Positions 1-6,523 of a DNA stretch of 6,536 nucleotides are shown here, piece by piece. The notes under the pieces were generated by a model. The model saw only the letters and a list, made by a program, of their open reading frames with translations, was not told the origin of the DNA and did no database searches. Source of the DNA: CAVOBC01 sp963693635 (GTDB lineage: Bacteria; Pseudomonadota; Gammaproteobacteria; Pseudomonadales; Azotimanducaceae); assembly GCA_963693635.1 (NCBI GenBank), contig CAVOBC010000277.1, positions 1-6,536 on the forward strand. Direction: 5' to 3'. Within the stretch, counting starts at the first letter, position 1, and the number at the start of each line of letters is the position of its first letter. Position numbers and translations under genes: made by a program.

Positions 1-611
1 TGCGTGGGTATCTACCGCAGTCGCATTTCAACATTGTCTATACCGGCACGATCTATTCCGGTGATCGTGACCCGACGCCACTTTTTGCCGCATTGCAGAA
101 CCTGGCCGAACAACAGCCCGGCCTGAACGAACGCTTGCGTCTCACCTTTTTCGGCGACTCCGAATCGCTGGCCGCGCTTGCGGCGCGGTATCCCCGTCTG
201 CAGCAAATGATACGGATCGAACCCCCCGTTTCCCTCAAGACAAGCCTCACCATTCAGCGATATGCTGACGCCCTGCTCTTTCTTGACTGGTCGCGGCCGG
301 TTGATGGCTGGTTGACAGCCAAACTGTATGAGTATATGAGTTCTGGAACACCCATCCTCGCCGTCGGCGGCGCGTTACGACACACCGCATCCCGACTGAT
401 TGAGGACAGCAAGACCGGGATCGCGCTCGGCAATAATGTTGGCCTGATCCAGGAGACCCTCACACGGATGTTGCAAGGCTCGGCCTTTCTCTACGAACCT
501 GATGCCAGCTTTCTGGCCACGATGACACGCGAAGCGCTGGCTTTGAAAATGCTCGATGTCGTACAGCAAACGGTCGATCACGCCCGCGACGCTCGGATGT
601 CTGACTCGTGA
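1..611 (+). CDS. Glycosyltransferase, GT4-like (C-terminal part, 5' end outside window)
   Basis: This is the C-terminal nucleotide-sugar-binding half of a GT-B fold glycosyltransferase, probably acting at the cytoplasmic face of the inner membrane in polysaccharide repeat-unit assembly. The frame is open from base 3, giving 202 visible residues before TGA at 609-611. The fragment opens with YTGTIYSGDRDP (residues 13-24), the usual start of the second Rossmann domain in GT4 enzymes. Further on, AKLYEYMSSGTPILAVGG (about residues 106-123) is the donor-binding segment, with E110 as the second glutamate of the GT4 E-x7-E motif. The first glutamate position is glycine, a change I believe is common in the 'KLYEY' subgroup. 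The TTG at 93 is internal, not a start. The stop overlaps the next gene's GTG start. The sugar specificity cannot be read from this fragment. Confidence 0.85.
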   Translation, partial: RGYLPQSHFNIVYTGTIYSGDRDPTPLFAALQNLAEQQPGLNERLRLTFFGDSESLAALAARYPRLQQMIRIEPPVSLKTSLTIQRYADALLFLDWSRPVDGWLTAKLYEYMSSGTPILAVGGALRHTASRLIEDSKTGIALGNNVGLIQETLTRMLQGSAFLYEPDASFLATMTREALALKMLDVVQQTVDHARDARMSDS

Positions 612-1438
612 AGCTCACCGTTAGCGTTCTACTCTCGGTGTATGCGGACGAGCGACCAGAGCGCTTGTGGCTTTCACTCCTCAGCATCGCGCGCCAAACC
701 CGACTCCCCGATCAGTTGGTGCTGGTTCACGACGGCCAACTCGGCCCGGAACTCGATGCCGTCATCGACCGCTTCACGCGGATACCCTTTGTCCCGATGC
801 ACCAGGTCAGGTTGCAAAGCAACCGCGGGCTGATTGAAGCACTGAATCGCGGTATCCCACGGTGCACCGGCGACTTCGTCATGCGCATGGACTCTGATGA
901 TCTCTGTATGCCGAATCGCCTCGAAGCGCAGGTCGCATTCCTCGAATCCCACCCGGAGGTCGACGTGGTGGGCACTGCTATGTACGAATTTACACACAAC
1001 TCAGACACGCCGGAACACATCAAACCCGTCCGCGAAGACCACGATGAAATCGCCGTCCTGCTGCCCTGGCGAAACCCTGTGAACCACGCGACCGCGTGCG
1101 TGCGCCGCACGCTGCTGCACGGGGGCTATCCGAATCTCCGGTTTCTGGAAGATTACTATCTGTGGGTCAAGCTGTTGGGCAAGGGGGCCCGGTTCCACAA
1201 CCTCGACCAGCCTCTGTATGTCTGTCGTTTCGACGATCGAACGTTCGCCCGTCGATCCGGCAAGGAGAACTTTCAAAACGAAGTCTGGCTGCGATGGCAC
1301 ATGTGGAAGCTCGGACTCATGAGCGTCATCACACTCGCTGTCGTAACAACCGCGCAGACCGTGCTGCGTTTTGGTCCACTGGGTCTGCAGCGATGGCTGT
1401 GGGCCCGGGCGCGAGTGCCCTACCTGCCACAGGCCTGA
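608..1438 (+). CDS. Glycosyltransferase family 2, AmsE-like
   Basis: This 276-residue GT-A fold enzyme probably adds one sugar from a nucleotide donor to a growing lipid-linked oligosaccharide. The visible motifs are the first beta strand VSVLLSVY (5-12), HDG (41-43), SNRGLIEALNRG (71-82) and RMDSDD (93-98), whose D95-x-D97 should bind the metal and donor phosphates. NPVNH (156-160) and LEDYYLW (180-186) follow, the latter carrying the acidic pair near the acceptor site. This order matches the AmsE-like GT2 group of exopolysaccharide clusters. The C-terminus (about 235-270) is hydrophobic and basic and may lie on the membrane. The GTG start overlaps the previous stop as GTGA, with no strong ribosome site, so coupled re-initiation is likely. 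Donor and acceptor are unknown. Confidence 0.9.
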   Translation: MKLTVSVLLSVYADERPERLWLSLLSIARQTRLPDQLVLVHDGQLGPELDAVIDRFTRIPFVPMHQVRLQSNRGLIEALNRGIPRCTGDFVMRMDSDDLCMPNRLEAQVAFLESHPEVDVVGTAMYEFTHNSDTPEHIKPVREDHDEIAVLLPWRNPVNHATACVRRTLLHGGYPNLRFLEDYYLWVKLLGKGARFHNLDQPLYVCRFDDRTFARRSGKENFQNEVWLRWHMWKLGLMSVITLAVVTTAQTVLRFGPLGLQRWLWARARVPYLPQA

Positions 1439-1440
1439 GC

Positions 1441-1516
1441 CACGGGTCGACAGAACTTCCCGTGCGCTCCGCCCTCGCCCGCCGCCTGCCACCTCCGCCC
1501 TCCGCCTCAGCCGCCC
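1441..1516 (+). terminator. Hairpin plus C-rich stretch, possible Rho-dependent termination region
   Basis: CACGGG (1441-1446) and CCCGTG (1459-1464) form a 6-bp GC-rich stem with a 12-base loop, starting three bases after the GT2 stop. No T-run follows, so this is not an intrinsic terminator. The next 50 bases (1467-1516) contain 33 C and 9 G by hand count, the cytosine-over-guanine bias expected of a Rho loading site. That Rho acts here is inference from composition only. Confidence 0.3.
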
Positions 1517-1580
1517 TGTGTTCCATTGCAATCGGGAGGTTGCAGAGCAAACTGATTGCAGACGAAAATGGGGCGGTCTG

Positions 1581-1627
1581 GGCAGTCACTGCCAGCAACC
1601 GCGTCACGGCGGCCTGGCAGGTTGCTG
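1581..1627. repeat. Nested inverted repeats in the gap
   Basis: GGCAGTCACTGCC (1581-1593) is a perfect 13-base inverted repeat with a single central base. Directly after it, CAGCAACC (1593-1600) pairs with GGTTGCTG (1620-1627) across a 19-base interval. The two pairings are adjacent and could form a structured RNA, or the short palindrome could be a protein site. No family is recognised. Confidence 0.35.
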
Positions 1628-1759
1628 AAACATGCGCGCTAGGTTCGATGCATGGCGATTCACGTCGCTCTTGCGCGCCGTGAACACCTGGCGGCCCCCA
1701 CAATCGACAATGTAGTCGTTGATTTGCCGCGAGCGGGCCCAGACGCGCGACGCAAGAAC
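1607..1759 (-). pseudogene. Possible minus-strand gene remnant, 51 open codons, no start
   Basis: Reading the minus strand from 1759 down to the TGA at 1604-1606 gives 51 codons with no internal stop. The stretch includes RQINDYIVDCGG and ARKSDVNRHASNLARMF. By hand count about 65, 51 and 75 percent of first, second and third codon positions are G or C, the order expected of real coding sequence in a GC-rich genome. A stop at 1760-1762 closes the frame upstream, and there is no ATG, GTG or TTG near its beginning, so an intact gene is unlikely. It could be the tail of a decayed gene that lost its front by deletion or frameshift. I do not recognise the protein, and chance cannot be excluded at this length. 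Confidence 0.25.
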
Positions 1760-1771
1760 TCATTACCATGA

Positions 1772-1796
1772 GAGCGCAGCAGGGGCGCTCCTTTTT
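1772..1796 (+). terminator. Intrinsic (Rho-independent) terminator
   Basis: GAGCGC (1772-1777) and GCGCTC (1785-1790) form a perfect 6-bp stem with a 7-base loop, followed by C and five T (1792-1796). This is a standard intrinsic terminator on the + strand only, since no matching A-run precedes the stem to serve the minus strand. It lies 334 bases after the GT2 stop and 54 bases before the next start. It would separate the upstream glycosyltransferase genes from the downstream group, or end a separate short transcript from the gap. Confidence 0.75.
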
Positions 1797-1835
1797 CCCA
1801 GCAAACCTGTTAGACATATCGCCAGTTGATTCGGC

Positions 1836-1843
1836 AAGAAGGA
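1836..1843 (+). promoter_or_regulatory. Ribosome binding site that fixes a TTG start
   Basis: AAGAAGGA ends seven bases before the TTG at 1851, an optimal distance. An in-frame TAG at 1845-1847 rules out any earlier start. The TTG is therefore the well-supported initiation codon of the RyR-SLOG gene. Confidence 0.8.
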
Positions 1844-1850
1844 TTAGTCG

Positions 1851-4154
1851 TTGCGGCAAAACATCAAGTACATCCCCCTCATTCTCTTGGGCCTGCTGTT
1901 GCTCGGACTCTGGGGCCAATTCGCGCACAATCAGGCGCGATTCTTCGGCGAATTCTCGGCGGTGCTGTACGAGGTGCTCACTCTCTTCGCGTTCGAAGGC
2001 GAGTGGACCCAGATCGACGATCTGCCGTGGCAACTGCATGTGACGCGTGTACTCGCCCCGCTCGCAACGATCGCCGGTGTCCTTTTCGTCATCACACAGG
2101 AGATGTGGAACGAGTTCGTGAATCTCTTCGTGCGCCTGCGATCCGACCATCTGGTCGTGCTCGGCCTCGGGGACAAGGCCTGGCAATTCATTCAGTCCTG
2201 TGACGGTGGGGGCGTCGTCGTCGTCGAAATCAATCCGGACAATCCCCGCATCGCCCAGGCGCGGTCCCGCAACGTCAACGTGTTCGTCGCCAACGCGCTG
2301 GACGAAGGCATATTCGATCTGGTCAATCTGCAAAAAGCCAGCAATCTCGTAACGCTGACCGGTGATGACGGCACCAACGTTGAACTCGCTATTAACGCCC
2401 GCACCTATCTGCGCGAATGTGCCGACAGTGACCACCGTCTGCGCATCCACATGCACCTTGACGACCCGCAGGTGTCGCTTCGGCTCGAAAAGTATCCGAA
2501 GTTCTTCGATGACACCGAGTTTGCCGAGATCAGTTTCTTCAGCGTCTACGATCTGAACGCGCGTCGACTCTTCAAGGAACATCCGCCCGAAATTTATGCC
2601 GATGTCTTTGCCCAGAGCGGCATCCACATCATGGTCTTTGCCTTTGACCTTTATGCCGAGCACATCCTGCTCGAGGCAACCCGCATTTGTCAGTTTGCCA
2701 ATCAGCCGCCCCTTTCGTTCACCTTGTTCTGCAGCAGCCCCGAGAATGTCGAGCGGTCCCTGCTGGAAAACTACCCGGCCCTGGCGGAGATCTGTAAATT
2801 GAACTTCCTGCCGCTCGGGTCTGATCAGATGAGCGTCAATCTTGGCGTGCTGGACGACGTGCCGGACGAGACGCTCAGCACCGTGACGTACCACGTCGTT
2901 TGCGGGCGCACCGATGGCCGCGCGCTGCAGGCCGCCCTCGTGCTGCGCAGCAGCCTGCTGGATCGGCCGGCCTGCAACGCACCGATCATGGTGCAGATGA
3001 AACGATCCCGTGGACTGTCCCAATTGCTGGAATCGGAGCCCGGGATGCCGGAGATTCCAGACGGCATTTATCCATTCGGCCGCTTTGACGAGGTACTCCA
3101 TCGGGACAATGTCATCGGCGATCAGATGGACGAACTGGCACGCGCACATCATGAAAACTGGCGGCAAGGACTCTCAGGATCCGAGCTTCAACATCCCGCG
3201 GCACAGGACTGGTCGCGACTGCCGGAACCGGTGCGCAAACGTAATATCCAGCAGGCGGACCACATCGACGCCAAGCTGCGCGCCGTGCGCTGCAGCCTGG
3301 GTGACCTGCCCCGCAAATCGGTGCCGACACTTGCGTTCACTGACGCTGAAACCGAATTGCTGGCACCCATGGAACACGAGCGCTGGCGCGTTAACAAACT
3401 CCATGAAGGCTACAAGGCGGGACCTCGACGGGTCGAAAGCGCGCGCATCAATCCGATTGCTGTGCCGTGGGCAGCGCTCGACGACGATCGAAAACAGGAG
3501 AACATCGACTACTTCAAGAGTTACCCGGGGCTGCTGGCCCGTGCACTCGGCAGGCGCATCCGCCGAGACTTCGTGGTCGGCGTGACCGGTCACCGGCCGC
3601 ACAAACTGGACGTGAATAATCCCGCGCTGCGGGCCAGCATTACCCGCTGCCTGAGCGGCCTCGTCAGTGCCCACCCATCCCATCGCTTCTTTGTACTCTC
3701 ACCTCTGGCAGAGGGCGCTGACAGAATGCTCGCACAAATTGCGATGGTGGAGTTCGGCATGGACCTGATCGTCGCGTTGCCGCTGCCGTACGACCTATAC
3801 AAAGATGACTTCGAAAGCGAAGCGTCCATCAATGAATTCAAAACGATGGTCGGACTCGCCCATCGGTACTATGAACTGCCGATGAAGTTTGGCAATCAGG
3901 AAATGCTCGCAGATCAGGGAAACACGGAACCACGTAACAAGCAGTATGCCCTCGTTGGGGCGCACGTCTGCGAGCGGGCAGACGCGTTAATTGGTATCTG
4001 GGACGGCAATCCAGCAGGCGGTGTTGGCGGCACGGCCGAGGTGATCGAATGGCGTCGATGCGGCCGCGTCCCCGCACCTTTTGCCAACAACGCAACATTC
4101 TTACAACGACCTGTCCTGACCGACCCGATCATCATCTCGCCCAACCCCGACTGA
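1851..4154 (+). CDS. Membrane-anchored TrkA-N / tandem RyR / SLOG domain protein
   Basis: This 767-residue protein is probably a ligand-sensing inner-membrane protein. Two membrane helices (about 6-23 and 67-83) flank a semi-hydrophobic segment, LYEVLTLFAF (39-48), placed like a pore helix but without the potassium filter TVGYG. A TrkA-N/RCK-type Rossmann domain follows: VVLGLG (102-107), E126 after strand two and LTGDDGTNVE (169-178), suggesting NAD(H) or nucleotide binding. A second Rossmann-like segment spans about 257-330. Two RyR repeats (about 424-484 and 500-566) share LA-x3-HE-x-W and W-x2-L-x7-N. The C-terminus is SLOG-like: GVTGHRP (577-583), LAEGADRMLA (619-628), ALPLPYDLY (642-650) and GIWDGNPAGGVGGTAE (715-730), whose glycine turn should hold a phosphate. 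The gene is tightly linked to the flippase. The ligand and effect are unknown; export regulation or a conflict/defence role are both possible. Confidence 0.9.
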   Translation: MRQNIKYIPLILLGLLLLGLWGQFAHNQARFFGEFSAVLYEVLTLFAFEGEWTQIDDLPWQLHVTRVLAPLATIAGVLFVITQEMWNEFVNLFVRLRSDHLVVLGLGDKAWQFIQSCDGGGVVVVEINPDNPRIAQARSRNVNVFVANALDEGIFDLVNLQKASNLVTLTGDDGTNVELAINARTYLRECADSDHRLRIHMHLDDPQVSLRLEKYPKFFDDTEFAEISFFSVYDLNARRLFKEHPPEIYADVFAQSGIHIMVFAFDLYAEHILLEATRICQFANQPPLSFTLFCSSPENVERSLLENYPALAEICKLNFLPLGSDQMSVNLGVLDDVPDETLSTVTYHVVCGRTDGRALQAALVLRSSLLDRPACNAPIMVQMKRSRGLSQLLESEPGMPEIPDGIYPFGRFDEVLHRDNVIGDQMDELARAHHENWRQGLSGSELQHPAAQDWSRLPEPVRKRNIQQADHIDAKLRAVRCSLGDLPRKSVPTLAFTDAETELLAPMEHERWRVNKLHEGYKAGPRRVESARINPIAVPWAALDDDRKQENIDYFKSYPGLLARALGRRIRRDFVVGVTGHRPHKLDVNNPALRASITRCLSGLVSAHPSHRFFVLSPLAEGADRMLAQIAMVEFGMDLIVALPLPYDLYKDDFESEASINEFKTMVGLAHRYYELPMKFGNQEMLADQGNTEPRNKQYALVGAHVCERADALIGIWDGNPAGGVGGTAEVIEWRRCGRVPAPFANNATFLQRPVLTDPIIISPNPD

Positions 4155-4157
4155 GGT
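4153..4157 (+). promoter_or_regulatory. Ribosome binding site overlapping a stop codon
   Basis: GAGGT overlaps the TGA of the RyR-SLOG gene (4152-4154) and ends seven bases before the TTG at 4165. It supports the TTG start of the flippase. It also means ribosomes finishing the upstream gene sit on this site, so the two genes are probably translationally coupled. Confidence 0.7.
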
Positions 4158-4164
4158 CAGCGCT

Positions 4165-5631
4165 TTGGCCATCGCCAGGAATCAGACCTGGATTCTTGCC
4201 AGTCATGTCCTCGTCTATGCACGGGGACTCATCCTGCTCCCCGTGCTCATCAAGACACTTGGCCCCGGCGTGTACGGCAGCCTGATATTGCTGCTGGCGA
4301 CAGCCGAAGTCATTTATGGGATATCGTCACTTGGACTCGATTACCGGTTCTGTCGCGAAATGCCTTCGACGACCGGCCGAACGGCAAAGCGGGCACTCTT
4401 TTACGGGCAGTTCTGGCCACACGCGTTGCTGGTTCTCGTTGCCATTACGCTTATTCTCGCTGCGAGCAGCACCGGGTTCAGCATTCTGCCGGAGGTGGAT
4501 GCCGGGTGGCTGATCGCGTTGCTTCTGGTGGCCAACTTTTGCTACGACAAGCTGACCGACTACCTGGGCTACACCGATCGGCAGGGATGGCTCGCGGTTG
4601 CCCTGACCGCCGCCCCGTATCTCAATATCGCGATCGTTCTGGTTAGCCTGCTGCTCACCCAGGTGACGCTCAGCCATCTGGTCTGGATCAGCGCGGCCGT
4701 ACAAATCGCAACCGCACTGCCAATACTGGTGCTGTTGCTGACCGAGATCGGAGTCACTGTGCGCCTGCCGGCCATCAGCGAACTGTCAGGCAACGTTCGC
4801 CTCGGGTTTCCGCTGGTGTGCGCATACATGGTCGACTTCATACTGGGAACGAGTGACCGTTTTGTCATCGCCCACTTTATGGGGCCGGAGGCGGTTGGCT
4901 ATTACAGCCCGGCGTACGCACTTGGGAGTCTGATTATTCTGGTACCGAAGGCGCTCGGCATCGTATTGCCGCCTGCGCTGTCCCGTGAATTTGATGCCGG
5001 GAACCTTGAGCAAGTGGACAAGGTGGTGAATGCCGCATTGCAGGCGTATCTCACGATTGCGATTCCGTTCATCCTTTGCGCGATCGTCGTCGGTAAAGAC
5101 GTCCTCACGCTTTTTACCAACGAGTCGATTGGTGCGACAGGTGGCAAGTTGATACCGGTAGTCGCTTTCGGCACGTTGTTTTTCGGCCTCAATCTCATCC
5201 TTGCGAACGTGCTCTTCGTCTATCGCCGGACAGGACTCATGTTCCGGCTGACGCTGGGGGCGGCCGTGCTCAATCTCGTGCTCAACGTGGTTTTGATAGA
5301 CAGAGCGAGGGACATTGGTATCGCGGCGGCAACGACGCTCATTTCGTACGCCGTGGTGTTTGCGATTCTGAGCATCGCCATCCGCCCGTATCTAAAGCTG
5401 CGTCTTAACTGGGGGCACATCCTGCGCGTCTTTCTGGCAAGCGCAGCAACCGCGATTGCCCTTGCGGGCCTGTTGCAAATTCTTGACGGTGCAGCCGGAC
5501 TGATCGCTGCGTGTGTGCTGGCAGGGGCCACGTATGTCGGATGCGTCGTGAGATTTGGCATTTACGAGCCCCACGAGTTGTTGGGGTTGATCTACACCCG
5601 AGCGGATGGGGACGGGAAAAGAGGTGAGTGA
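4165..5631 (+). CDS. Polysaccharide flippase, Wzx/MATE-like
   Basis: This 488-residue, very hydrophobic protein should flip lipid-linked oligosaccharide repeat units from the cytoplasmic to the periplasmic face of the inner membrane. I see about 12 to 14 hydrophobic helices, and the length fits Wzx proteins. The N-terminal helix region carries LPVLIKTLGPGVYGSL (25-40), the typical opening of this family. The mid-protein signature SDRFVIAHFMGPEAVGYYSPAYALG (230-254) is the conserved DR-x-VI / VG-x-Y block of polysaccharide transporters. The tail after about residue 465 is polar. It starts at TTG with a good ribosome site, ten bases after the RyR-SLOG stop. Its end overlaps the next glycosyltransferase, so the three genes look like one operon. 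Substrate specificity cannot be predicted because Wzx sequences diverge quickly; wzx is the likely role, but I assign no symbol. Confidence 0.92.
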   Translation: MAIARNQTWILASHVLVYARGLILLPVLIKTLGPGVYGSLILLLATAEVIYGISSLGLDYRFCREMPSTTGRTAKRALFYGQFWPHALLVLVAITLILAASSTGFSILPEVDAGWLIALLLVANFCYDKLTDYLGYTDRQGWLAVALTAAPYLNIAIVLVSLLLTQVTLSHLVWISAAVQIATALPILVLLLTEIGVTVRLPAISELSGNVRLGFPLVCAYMVDFILGTSDRFVIAHFMGPEAVGYYSPAYALGSLIILVPKALGIVLPPALSREFDAGNLEQVDKVVNAALQAYLTIAIPFILCAIVVGKDVLTLFTNESIGATGGKLIPVVAFGTLFFGLNLILANVLFVYRRTGLMFRLTLGAAVLNLVLNVVLIDRARDIGIAAATTLISYAVVFAILSIAIRPYLKLRLNWGHILRVFLASAATAIALAGLLQILDGAAGLIAACVLAGATYVGCVVRFGIYEPHELLGLIYTRADGDGKRGE

Positions 5632-6427
5632 GCGGGTTCTCTGCATCCTGACGTGCCACAACCGGCGCGAGACGACGCTTCGCGCCGTGCGGCAGATCGC
5701 AGAGAACGCCGCGCGACCGGACATCCTGGTTGTCGACAACGGCAGCACAGATGGCACGTCAGAGGCGCTCAACAGTGAATGGCCGGAGGTAGAAGTGATA
5801 GAGGGATCTGGCGAGCTCTATTGGGGGGGCGGAATGAGGCGGGCCATCGATGCATTTCTTGCGGACGATCAGGCGTATCTGCTTTGGCTGAATGATGATG
5901 TAGATCTGGTTCCGGACGCGCTGACTATGTCGCTCGATGAGTTGCGCACCGTTGGTGCAGACGTGTTGGTTGGATGTTGCGTTGATCACACAGGTGCGCT
6001 CAGCTATGGCGGCGAGACGCGCGTGAGCAGCTTGAAACCCGTGAGTTTTGCGCGGAGCGAACCGGGTGCGGAGCCGGACACGTTTAATGGCAACTTCGTG
6101 CTTTTCAAGCGTGCAGTGGTTGAGAGCGTGGGCAACATAGACCCCGCGTTCCCGCATCGAATGGGTGATTACGACTACGGGCTGAGGACGGCGCGGGCAG
6201 GCTTTCGTATGCGCGTAGCATCAAAACCGATTGGTGTTTGCGAAAGAAATCAGACCGCGGGATCTTTTCTGGACACAACCCTGCCGAGACGTGAGCGGCT
6301 GAAACACATGCTGAGTGTTAAAGGGATGCCCCCTGGCCCCTGGTTCACCTTCTGCATCCGCCATGCGCGCTGGCTCGGGCCACTTGTCTTCATCAAGCCT
6401 TATCTCAACATCATCTTCAGGCGATGA
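5606..6427 (+). CDS. Glycosyltransferase family 2, rhamnosyltransferase-like
   Basis: This GT-A fold enzyme has up to 273 residues. The visible motifs are VLCILTCHNR (11-20), VVDNGSTDG (42-50), LYWGGGMRRA (71-80), WLNDDVD (94-100) with the acidic metal and donor site, NGNFVLFKR (161-169), and IDPAF-x4-GDYDYGLR (178-194) with acidic residues near the acceptor. The order resembles the RfbF-like rhamnosyltransferase group of GT2, but the sugar is not proven. The start is uncertain. ATG at 5606 gives a 26-base overlap with the flippase and lacks a clear ribosome site. GTG at 5624 gives the protein start MSERVLCIL and has GGGA six bases upstream, so it may be the true one. This is the last gene of the operon. 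No terminator is evident before the downstream promoter. Confidence 0.9.
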   Translation: MGTGKEVSERVLCILTCHNRRETTLRAVRQIAENAARPDILVVDNGSTDGTSEALNSEWPEVEVIEGSGELYWGGGMRRAIDAFLADDQAYLLWLNDDVDLVPDALTMSLDELRTVGADVLVGCCVDHTGALSYGGETRVSSLKPVSFARSEPGAEPDTFNGNFVLFKRAVVESVGNIDPAFPHRMGDYDYGLRTARAGFRMRVASKPIGVCERNQTAGSFLDTTLPRRERLKHMLSVKGMPPGPWFTFCIRHARWLGPLVFIKPYLNIIFRR

Positions 6428-6487
6428 GAGAAGGCCGATCTATTGAGATTTATTAAGAACAGGAGTGTTACTTAGAGAAAAGGACTG
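6428..6487. other. Short AT-rich spacer after the glycosyltransferase
   Basis: This stretch lies between the last stop codon and the SOS-type promoter. It is clearly more AT-rich than the genes. I see no gene, no stable hairpin followed by a T-run and no repeat in it. Confidence 0.5.
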
Positions 6488-6516
6488 TTGACCGGACTTA
6501 GGGCGCTGTATATATT
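6488..6516 (+). promoter_or_regulatory. Sigma-70 promoter for a gene beyond the window
   Basis: TTGACC (6488-6493) and TATATT (6511-6516) each match five of six consensus bases and are separated by the ideal 17 bases. Transcription would begin near 6523 and run out of the window to the right. The -10 box lies inside a LexA-like operator. Confidence 0.7.
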
Positions 6517-6521
6517 TACAC
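6506..6521 (+). promoter_or_regulatory. LexA-like operator (SOS box) 1
   Basis: CTGTATATATTTACAC fits the CTGT-N8-ACAG SOS box at seven of eight conserved bases; only the last G is C. The central run is AT-rich, as in strong Escherichia coli boxes. It covers the -10 element, the position expected for a repressor site. Confidence 0.65.
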
Positions 6522-6523
6522 TA

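Larger units (their letters stand above)
1439..1850. other. 412-base gap between the two gene groups
   Basis: No complete gene with a convincing start, ribosome site and recognisable product is visible here on either strand. From left to right it holds a GC-rich hairpin next to the GT2 stop codon, a C-rich G-poor stretch, a nested set of inverted repeats, a 51-codon open minus-strand frame with coding-like composition, an intrinsic terminator, and the ribosome site of the next gene. I find no convincing sigma-70 promoter between the terminator and the next start. The downstream genes therefore either read through the terminator or use a promoter I cannot recognise. Confidence 0.6.

Noticed and set aside
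1096..1683. A 195-codon + strand frame running from inside GT2 into the gap
   Set aside because: Its first half is a shifted reading of GT2, the second half is low-complexity arginine, proline and alanine, and there is no ribosome site or family match.
1652..1771. A 39-codon ATG frame on the + strand ending right before the terminator
   Set aside because: Only a weak AGG precedes it, and its codon-position GC order fits the opposite strand better. It is mentioned as a possible leader but not annotated as a gene.
1939..2030. A functional potassium channel pore
   Set aside because: The helix arrangement is suggestive but no TVGYG-like filter is present, so I do not call the gene a potassium channel.
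1329..3167. A 612-codon open frame on the minus strand
   Set aside because: It lies antisense to the RyR-SLOG gene, in which motifs are clear. It has no recognisable domain and is the usual mirror frame of a GC-rich gene.
3010..3585. A 191-codon + strand frame inside the RyR-SLOG gene
   Set aside because: It overlaps the RyR repeats in another frame and is rich in serine, arginine and cysteine with no motif, as expected of a shadow frame.
5759..6157. A 132-codon minus-strand frame opposite the last glycosyltransferase
   Set aside because: The + strand encodes clear GT2 motifs across the same bases, and no start signal supports the minus frame.
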